64,000 nt of DNA from Dipteris shenzhenensis (taxonomy: Eukaryota > Polypodiophyta > Polypodiopsida > Gleicheniales), in assembly GCA_047967505.1 (NCBI GenBank), contig CM106539.1. One strand, written 5' to 3'. Below are positions 47,901-58,958 of this stretch, piece after piece. The position numbers were made by a program, and so were the translations under genes. Below the pieces are notes generated by a model. It was given only the letters and a program-made list of their open reading frames with translations, was not told where the DNA came from and did not search any database. Numbering within the stretch: position 1 is the stretch's first letter; the number at the start of each line of letters is the position of its first letter.

Positions 47901-50900
47901 TACATATATTTATTTGTTCCTCCTGGCAAATGTTTGACATCTTTTCAGTAATGATGCAAGCAATTCAGAACCAATGACACATGGTAGTTTCAACATAATA
48001 CTTGAAGACTAGCGTCGTGATCACACCTGGCTTACAACTCCAAGTTGTCTCCTGAACCATCTTACGTCCAAATCATTGAGGGGAATTCCATCCACGAGAA
48101 TCTGCACAGATTGACCTTTTCTTCTTTTTAACAAAAACATAAATCCTAAACAGCCGAATGGCTGAGAACAAAACATTTTCATCCATCAACATTGTAGAAA
48201 AGAGCTTACCTCACCACTAGAAGGCTCATAATGGCGGAGAAGGATCCCAACTATGGTGCTCTTCCCACTGCCACTGAGACCCACCTGCTTGAACGAAGGC
48301 CACATCAGTTTGATTCTCATTTACTGTTTATGAAAATTGGAGTAGACTTAGTCACAAACCAAACAAAGCATGGTACACAAGCACGTGTAAAGGTTCAAAT
48401 AATACAGGACATAGCTTAAATACAAAGATCTTTCAAAAATCACATACCACTGCAATAAGCTCGCCAGGGTGAATACACAAATTTACATTCCGCAGAACAG
48501 GGACCTGCAAAAACCAGAGACCGCGACTATTGTAGCTTCTATTCCAAAAAACAATCCTCTTGTCTAGACTTGTTAAAGGGCAACCCATTCTGTACTCTAT
48601 GTATATATTGAAATGGTCATATGCTTTGCCAACATAAAGTCCAAATCTAGCAAACAAAATCTCAACCAATTTTGAAGGGCACACATTACACCTGTAGGAG
48701 ATGGAGACAGAATGTTCATAAGAAGCCCAAAACCATGACATGTCTGCTTAAGGTTTCCTCGATATGAGACAATATTGACTACTAGTGGACCCTAAACATT
48801 GACCACACATCAATGAATTTATCACATTCTAACCAAGGGTAGGCACCAGCCCAAGGTTGAGACTTAAGATAGCATGGATGAGGTCAAGATCATCCTAATA
48901 GGACAGCCATCACTAAGTTAGTCATGATTGTCCTACTTGGAAGGACATCATCCTAGGAGCTATGGCACCTTAAACAGTAATTAGGGGTCTAATCAAGGGT
49001 GTGCACTACCCTCTGGTTAGACCTGAGCTAGAAAAGATGAATTCCAATTAATCCTAATAGGATTGTCTTAATAAAGACAATCAGGATTGTCATACTTAGG
49101 ATGATGACCTAGGACAGTGTCCTAGAAGTCAAGGCATCTTGACCTATAAATATAGTAGGCTTCAATTGGTAGTACTGCCTTAGGTAGCGTACCTACCTTG
49201 TGCATGAGGACGTGGATGCCATAGCCTTCAGGCAGAGTGGCCTCGTGACAAGGAACATGAGGATGTTACCTTCATTGGTGAGGCCCTCTGAAATCTCATA
49301 AATAGATGTAGCAATCAGTAGAAAATAGCTGTAAAAGGTACCAACACCTGCAGCAAACTCTACTGAGTTAAGGCACCACCACGAGCCTTGTATGCTGCAC
49401 CCTCTGCTGAAGATACTCCTCCAAACTGCCACATGCATCTTGTCAGGCTTGAGTAGCTACTCAAGGGAACCCTGCTGCTAACCACACTCATGGGCTTCAC
49501 TTCTGCTCCTCACCTGGGTGGTGATCTGCACACAAGAAGGCTCCAAACAGTGGCTGGCCCAACTGCCAAATGGCCCCCCAAGAGGCCCTTTTATAGAGGC
49601 TAGGAAGCCCCCCATCTGGTTGTCAAGGCAGCCTCGACCTTGTGTCTACCCCGCTTCTTTCTAATGATCCTGATCCTTTGTTTTTTTGCATTTTCCTCTC
49701 CTCTGCTGAATTTTGTAATTTTTACTCTCTTCCTAACATCCTTGCAATCCTAGTCATACCATTGCTTGCATGGAAGAGAGAGAAAGAAAGAAAGATATAT
49801 TAACGTCTTCTAGAGGCCTCATGGGCCTATGAGACAAAGTAAAATCAAGATAGTATCTCATACAAGCCAGCATGGGCTGCGAGATAGTGCGCATGCATGT
49901 GTGTGTACGAAAGTGGAGATAGAAGCAAAAGAGTTGTTAGCTAAACGAGGGAGGGAAGAAATCACGTCAAAACGTTCCAACAATGTATGGAGGTGATGCT
50001 TATAAGATCCTCTCCCCTGTCCACTTGTTTTTAGCCCCTCCACTAAACAACCTATTATGAAGATGGTGCTACATTCACTGATCTACCTTATTTTCACATT
50101 TGTTATAAAGCTAATCCTTTGCCAAAATTAAATAATGCAGAGCATACAATTCCAATCAATGTTTGCATACCAAAGGTCTTGTTGGATACTGGAAAGACAC
50201 GTCCTTGAATTGTATTTTCCCCTTTAACTCAGGTAGTTGCAAACCTGCAACTCAAACAGACGTGCTAAACACCTCAGACCTCAAAGCAATCACCTTGTAC
50301 ACATAACAAGATAAACAAAAAAAAGAAAAGCAGCAGTCCTTTAATAGAATAAGGATCACACAGCTTTACAAAACAAGGCATACGCCATATTAGGGGACAG
50401 CTATCTCATACAAAGGCTGCCTCCAAGCATGTACTTTCCCTGTTTTTTACGTGCAATACTTGTAATGCCTCCTAAATACAAGAGCTTTAAGGTCTCACAT
50501 ATGCCCACACCCAAGGGAAGGCCTCTTAATGTTGGTCCAGTTGTGCTTGTTTAAGAAACTTGATGAAATTTCACAAACGCACGGTCCCAACTTCGCTTGG
50601 CAATAGAGACCAGATAAACTTGTAGTTCCAAAGGGAGCTTTATCTAGGTTCAACGAATGGTACAGAATGTCAGTTTTCACACCTGAACAACATCATTCTT
50701 CACTAATGGTGTGATATCCAGCACTTCGTAGAAAACACAAACAATGTAATGGCAGTATTATTGTTTGAATCTGAACTTTACGTTGCACTATCTGAAGCAA
50801 AATAATCTCAAACACCTCGTGATATGATAATTTTTATGAGCAGTCCGATTGGATTGCTGCTTTAAGAACAAATTACATATCTTTGACGGAAGCCCTGGAA

Positions 50901-53900
50901 TTTTCTCTCCAATCATCAAGTGTGTTTTGGCAGATTCTCTTTGTAGACAACAATGGCTTGAAACCAAAACAACATATTTGAAATCTACATAGCTATGATA
51001 TGTAAATTACAAAATTGAAACAATTAATCCGTTTTTAAGAGCTGTGTTTCCTGCAATTCTTTCATAGCTTACAAAAGCATTGTGTGCGCGCATACTTGTA
51101 TATACACTTACACCTGTGTTTCCTGCAATTCTTTTCATAGCTTACAAAAGCATTGTGTGCCATGCGTGTGGATGTATACTTGTATATACACTTATACCTG
51201 TACTTATAGTAATATTTATATAGATAGATAGATGCATGCATGCATGCATCAATACATATAAAGCGAGACGTATAAATAGCTATTACAAGTGTACAGCATT
51301 TATACATACATATACGCACGCATGCACGCGCACAGCATAAAACAAAGCTACTTAGAAAAGCAATGCTTATATTATCACCAATGCCCAATCAAAAGTTACC
51401 ATTTGGGTTTGGTATTAATTACCATACAAACAAAATGGAAAAAGGAGGAGGTGGTGGTGATGTCCAGGTGCATGCGCACACAAGCACGCTCGCACGCACA
51501 CACCATGTGTGCATGCACATACACACAAATAGATACACAAAGAGAGAAAGAGAACAACGAAAGTTGTATTACCGTCTTCGGGAGGCCTCGCGGACCTATG
51601 AGACAAAGTACAAATCACATAGTAACTCATACAAGCCACATTGGGCTGAAGCAGAGGGCTCGCTACAGCCCTTGTAGAGTGCTAAGCTAAGCTAATAATC
51701 TCAAAATATCAGAAAAACTCAGACATGCAAGGCTAGTGTACCAAACACATATCCACAGACCATGATGGCTCTCCAATCAGATGCAAAGATGTGACGGATC
51801 TGCGTCTATCGAGCTGTCTGTCGCTGTGGCACACTCATCCTCTAAAAACACATAGTGCCGTTTCAATCTCATGATAATCACTCAAAAAGATTGAAAACCA
51901 TAAACTCCATCACGGATAGCGAGGAGTAGCTACTATGACATCCCCACTGACGTCATCAACACCCAAGAGTGGGTGTAGACCATAGTATACAAACATATGC
52001 TCTCACACATACAAATCCACACATCCACACATACTTGAGCATCCATCTATACAAAGATCTTCATACTGTTTCTATCGGCATTCCAGAGGTGAAGGGCAGA
52101 CTCAGTTGTGACGAAGGCTAGCACTAAAGGAGAAGGCTAATCAAACCTAGTCCACATTCTCTTCGTTCAAGCGACAACTACTTGTGAAGACTATACGAAT
52201 TCATTTTAGTCTCTCCCAGACAAGCATCCAAGCAAAAAAAAAAAATCTTAGACAATCTAGCTGAAAGGACAATGCACCACTTAAGATAGATAAAATTTAT
52301 CACAATATCAGCAACCCGCAACATGGACAAAAACTACACAAGGTGAAAGTTGCATGTCCGCTAATACGGCAGAAGCATATATGTAGATGAATCCAGGAAC
52401 ATGCCCAAACTCATCCTCTAAAAAAACATTTGCAGTTTCAATCTCATGATAGTCAACTTATCGCTCTGTCCAACAAGGATGTGCTGTAAGTGCTTGTATT
52501 ATTACCAACACCCAACCGGAAGTTGCCATGTGGGTTTGGTATTCTATAATCTCTTATGTTTAAAAGGGGAAGGCAGAGAATAGTAAAGTAGCCCTTGACT
52601 TTTGGATGAAATACGAAATGAGCATTGAATGTAAGCTTGAACCCTTAAACCCCTACCAGGGTCAAAAAAGATAAGAACAAGGTTACTCTGGCTAAGATTT
52701 CACCCTAGATAACAGACATTATGACAAATAAACATGATAATCCAATCATGGGATCAGGCTATGAGGTTAAGCTTTGTTGAATTAGAGAGAGAGTTCCCAA
52801 ATAGTTCGTAAGGGGAGTACATCCACTGCAACTTGGGACACTTATTGCTAATGTATAAGCAGCCCAGGTTGTGTACAGTTATCAATAGAACTTAGTGTCC
52901 ATGATAGATGGATCAACACTACCACATAGCTGCAATTGAGGACATCAATGTGCAAGAAAGGTCTGACCCTGAAGATGGTTAACCCTTATTGGAAAAGACA
53001 GCTTGTGCACTGCAAAATTGAAAATGATTCGTGTCTTCCACAAAAGTCACCACTATCAGGTCCCTTGGTTTGAACTCTTCTCACATTCTTCTAAATGTAA
53101 GGTCCCAAGCACAACTTACACACGCCACACACAGGTCACACAAAATGATACATCATAACATGTGTGAAGGAAATTGTGAATATTATCCAATATTCTCCAT
53201 CACACAACCAATCAGAATATAAGAGTCCTGTTAAAGTTAGAAAAAACGGGTTTTGGAATTATGAACAATGGCACAAATTAGCAGATTGCATTTTGTTTAG
53301 ATTGGTTAAAATGTACCTTGATTGGTGAGCTGCTTGCTAGGAGGTAAATCCATCAACTCAAAAACCTTCTCACTAGCCCCAATCGACTGCATCAATGAAG
53401 CCCAGTGATCTCCAACCCACCATGTTGAATGAACAACCCACTCAGAATACAAGACAAACTTAGTCAACTGCTCAGCAGAGATTTTCCCCATCAAAACGTA
53501 GCTCCCCCCAATGATCAGCGCTACTACCTACAAAACCAACCTCTGGAAATAAGAAACGTCGTTGCTTCATCCAGAAAACAGAGTATGACTTGGCGCAACT
53601 GCCTTAGAACAATTCAAAATAACAGAGCTTGTAAAACATAATCCATGAATAAATGTGAAAACAATAATAAATAAATGGTTAGAGACGTAGTTTCAGCCTT
53701 AGTGCTGGATCTTTCCACCACCCCAGTACGACTTAACGTTTCAAAATACAGGCCCAAGACCAGATCAGAGACTAATTACAATGTGCATAAGGTAACATCA
53801 GCAAAGAGTATATCTCAAAGTCATATTGCTTGCTCACAAGAGAGAGACTACAGGTGTCAGAACCATCCCACAAGCACCAGCCTATGCCAGACAGCTCTAT

Positions 53901-56900
53901 GATGAAAAATGTTTGTTTATAGCATAGATCTTCATGTCTTACATGTCTAAAACATGGTTTCTCCCCCCATGAAAAAGACTTCCATTAAGTATTCTAAGCA
54001 TGTTTCTTTAAAAATCTACTGTATACATATAACCACATAACAATAATGTTATGCACATTACCACATAAATCATGTTACACAGATAGCCAGTAATATATAA
54101 GTGTCATGTCATGTTATGTGTAGAGGTTCATGCATGCTTTCTTTACCTGGGTAGCATTGTAAAGAGTGTTAGCACTCCAAGTCCAAAAACCATAAGCCAC
54201 ATTTTGACGAAGATTTATATCAACCAACTGCTTTGACCATTTGCTATATCTGCAAGAAAAAAGTGCATTCTGGAAATCAGTCTTCACGACTAACAAACTA
54301 ACAAGAGAAAGTTGGGAACACTTAAAATATTGACTATAACAAAATGCATCAAATTTAACTGCAAGGTGAACAGAAAGGCATGCTTGTGTAAAAGTATCCT
54401 TTGAGGTCTGTTCACCTCAATGTAGTTACTACTACCCTTCATGAGACCTGCCTCTTCTACTTGGATACCAAAGGCTTAGGACTTTCACCTTGCAATTTCA
54501 TCCTTCTCTGTTCCAAAAGTGCGTACCACCCTTGCTAAAGAAAGAGTCTCCTCAGCAACCTGATAGCCAAAGTGATTATCAAATTCTGAGTAACAATGCT
54601 TTCATCACCCAAATTTAAAAACAAGTATAAAAGGCCATCTACATTCTAGACTATGCTAGAACTCCACTGTTGAAGACGCTGATGAACCGGATGCCAATGT
54701 CAGATAATCTGGACCTTTTAGTAAGATCCACACATGCAGGTCTAGTGCTTCTACAGGAATGTGGTCATGGAACGCTGATTTTAAATCAGCAGATTCTTCT
54801 CTTGCATAGGATTTGCAAGTTAGGCAGCAATTGAAGACTCTTAAAAGGCAGACCGTCATTTTTTCATTGGTGTTCAAAAATTGAAAAGCAGCCTTAGTTA
54901 GTCCAAGGTATGCTGCGTTGACTGTTGGGGTAAAGGGAGGGGAGGATCCATCCAAATTTCTCATAAATAGCATATATTTTTTGCAGGTCTCTTTCAAATG
55001 CAAACCTCATTGGCTGAAGCAACAGAATCTTGAGCCGATTTAGCAGCTAGTCTCTGGTATCTGTAGAGAAGACGTGGCCATCAAATTCCATCGTTCTAAC
55101 CTCTTACTTTATATCAATTACTATGTTCAAGCTTTTAGCCCAAAAAAAATGCATGCACTGAACTTTGTTCAAGAAAAGCTTTGTACATACCGCCCATACA
55201 ACATCATAAAGCACCACATGACAGAGCAAATAGCTACAGTCGATAATGCCAATGGCCATGATATTGTCATAAGATATAATAAAGATCCTAAACCCTGCAA
55301 ATTCAGAAGATGAGATGAAGCTAAGGCACATACAAAAAGTAAACCAAAAGGCTTTCCAGAGTATAAACACTGCACTGATGTAGCCAAAATGCAAATCAGA
55401 GCTGTCAACATAGCCTGATTTTCTTTCCTCTAACCAGCTTTAAATCAGAAATTACCTGCAGTGCATTCCTCAGCATAATATTTAAATCATTTCCAAGAAT
55501 GCGCGATACTTGCTGACAGTCTGATCCCAGTCTGCTTGTAAGCATGCCTACTGCTTCTGTATCAAAAAAAGCAATATCCTGGCGAAAAGCTAAAAAATCT
55601 TAGTACAAAAGCAAGCTAATATGCCCTTCAAAATTAAGCCACCTAAACCAGTTATGAACAATGCCCAGAAGGCCTACCTAATCATTGATGCAATCTGGTA
55701 GTTCTAGTTGTAAGCAATGCAGTTAGGGTAGCTAGTTGAGCTTAGGTTTAGATGCAAGTAAGATTTTATGACTTGATCATGGATATGGCAGGCAGTGCAA
55801 CTAATTACCTGGATCAGAACTCATCAAGCTGTGTTCTCTTAAATTCACACTCTAAACATGTGTTATTGAGTTTATCTATGTTTTTACTTGAATACTAAAT
55901 TGAGAGCTAATGAAACACCCATGTACTTAGTGTAAGAACTACTGCTTTAACGTTTTTTTTCCCAGCTCCTGCGAATGCTCCCACCCCCCCGCTCCCGTCT
56001 ACCTCCCTCGTGCTGCGCGGCCCCCTCCCCCCTTCCCCTCCTCCCTCTCCGCTGCCTCTCTGCTCGCAGCCGCCGCGCCTCCCTCCGTCCCCCTCTCCTC
56101 CTTCGCCCGCCATCCGCCCCCCCTCTCCTTCCTTCTCCACCCCTCCATCCTTCCTCACCTCCCCCCCCTCGCGTTGCGCTACCACCCCCCCGCCCCCTTT
56201 CCTCCCCCTTCCCCACCTTTGCGCCACGCTGCCACCCCCCCGTCCCCTCCCTCCTCTCTTCCTTGCTTCCCCGCCCTCCCTCGCGCCGCGCTGCCACACC
56301 CTCGCCTCTCCTCCCTCCCCTTCCCTGTCCTGCGCCGCGCTGCCACCCCCCCTCCCTCCTCCTTTCCTCCCCTCCCTCGCCATTCTCTCCCCACTCTACC
56401 GCCTCTCCTCCCCCCGCTTCCTCGTACATCACCATCCCTCCCTCTTTCCTCCCCCGCCTCCGCCCCATTCCTCCCTCCCTCGCCTCTGCCACTTCCTTTC
56501 CCCTGCCTTTTGGAGCTTCCGCAGTTTGTCGGTGCGGTATGGCGGCCGTAAGTCCGGAACCGATGGCCCAGACAGACCCCCCCTCCTTCAGCCTACCGCA
56601 TAACACTGACAGAGCATCAGGTCTCCTTGGTGAAGCAGGCCACCACTGACTTTTCCCAGATGTCCGTTTATGGGAGAGTCATTGGCTACGCCCCTTCACG
56701 AGCAAACATCAAGGACTGGTTGCAGTCCACCCTTTACCTTGAGGACAGCCACATTGAGGAGGTCGCACTCATGGGACGTGGTATCTTCTGGCTCAAGCTC
56801 TCCTCAGCACAAGCTGCAAGCGATATGGTCAGACGGTCCGCTACTTCTATGGGTGGGAAGATCATCCTTACGGTCCCATGGTATAGGCGTTTCAGTGTAG

Positions 56901-58532
56901 CGGACTTCGATGCCCGCTTCCGCATTCCCCGCCATCCAGTTACCCTCATCTTCCCAGGCCTCGCAACAAAGCTTCGCCCGATCATCAAGGACTTGGGGGC
57001 GCACTTTGGCTGGCTCATGCAGGACACCTTCGTTGATGCGGCGGCAGCCCAAGGGGTGCCACATGTCAAAGTGGCAGTCCTAGATCCGCAAAGTATCCCC
57101 TCGGAGTTCGAGATTGAGACGGACACAGGTGTGGTGATGCAGCGCATTATGGTCACTGGTCGCCCAGATCAGTGTCTGAGATGCCATGGCTTCGGGCACC
57201 AGGCGCGCTCTTGCCCTCGCTTCACGAGGAGAGAACCTCAGATGACCCCCATCCAGGCAACTCAGGATCCACCCCGCCAGGCATCGACACCCCCTCCCAA
57301 AGGGGAAGGCTGGACTGAGGTCAAAAGGAAACGGGAAGGAAACAAAACAGTAACAAAAAAGCCCCCCCCTCTCCAGCAAGAGACCCCTGTGGTCACCAGT
57401 CAGCAGCAGCCCGGTAAGGGGAAGGAGAAAGGGAAGGAGAAGGTCAGCCAGCCTCCTCCTCATCCTTCACCCCGCCCCCCCCCTCCTCCCCCCTCCTCCT
57501 CGGTTCCCCTACCTTCCCCCCCTACGGGACCCCCCCCGGCACCTTTGGTTTCAGCCCCCCCCTCCTCCCTCGAGCATGATCCCGCGGCTTAGGAGATCAC
57601 TCTTCTTCTGCTACCCAGACCCTAGCGGACATCTGGAGCACGATCATTCACACGCTCAGGGGTCAGTGGGATCAGATTCAGGGGGAGTCCCGGGCAGGGA
57701 AGGAGAAGCGACGGCGCTTCCTTCGCGACTGGCACCATCAAGAGCTGTTCTTCCAGCACTCTGCTCAGAGTCTTCAGTGGCATTACTCCCCCCCACCGTG
57801 GCTGTTTGTCCACACTCAGATGATTATGCCCTGAGAGGCTTGTAATTATTTTGTTACCACGGGCTGTATCCGTTCTGTGATTACAGCCCGCTGGCCTTTA
57901 GGCCTTCTTGTACTCTCATTTTCAAGCAATATAACTAGCACTACTTTTTGCGGAAAAAAAAAAGAACTACTGCTTTACGCAACCCATGTCGTGGCAGCTA
58001 CATACAAATGCAACCTAACTTTGTGAGTGTGTGGGACATCTTGAATCAATTTCAATATGTAGACAGCAAAGACCTGCCTGACTAAGCATAGTGGTAAAAA
58101 GCTTTTCTCTCATTCGCCGGACCTGGAAGACAATAGTCACAATCATAAGGGATTCTTTTTTGAAAGCATTGGCATGAAACTTCAAAAACAATCCTAAGAA
58201 AAAAATTCCACCACAAAAACAACCTGATACGTACCAAAATTTGATTAGCAACCCCAAAGCATCCACCTCGCAACCCACTGTGTTGGTCCAACACCATAAG
58301 TTTATTCAGGCACATGCACGAAGATGAATTGCAGCTGCCTTGGACTAACTTCTCACACTTTTCATAATTCAATAGTTCAATAAGATTAAAACACAAGAAA
58401 CTGCAAATCTAAATAACACAATGAACATATTCAAATATCTATACATCATACCCCCCGCCGCCCCCACACCCCCCCTACCTACCTACCTACCTACCTATCT
58501 ATCTATACACACACATGCATGCACATACATGC

Positions 58533-58592
<60 letters not shown>

Positions 58593-58911
58593 AACAGACG
58601 CGTGCGTGTGCACATGTATCTGCATGTATGTATATACTTTTCGTACATACATGCTTGTGTGCATGCACATAGATATGTTTGTACTACTCTCTCAAACACA
58701 TACATGCAATGAAACAAGTATGAATGAATTATACATACTTGTATATCTAGATTCTACACACAGACACACGTGTGTGTGTGCGCACGCATGTGTGTGTTAA
58801 TGACATCTTCTGATGTTTGTAGCTGGTTGTCGGACTTTTATTTGTAATACAATAACAAATGGATTTCACGGGGGAAAAAAGTGTGCGCCTGCATGTGCAC
58901 ATGCGTGTGTT

Positions 58912-58958
<47 letters not shown>

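Noticed and set aside
55907-56649. Frames of 120-220 residues on both strands rich in Pro/Ser/Arg or Gly/Arg
   Set aside because: They come from the C/T-rich 5' region of the half-LINE. They have low complexity in every frame and no domain.
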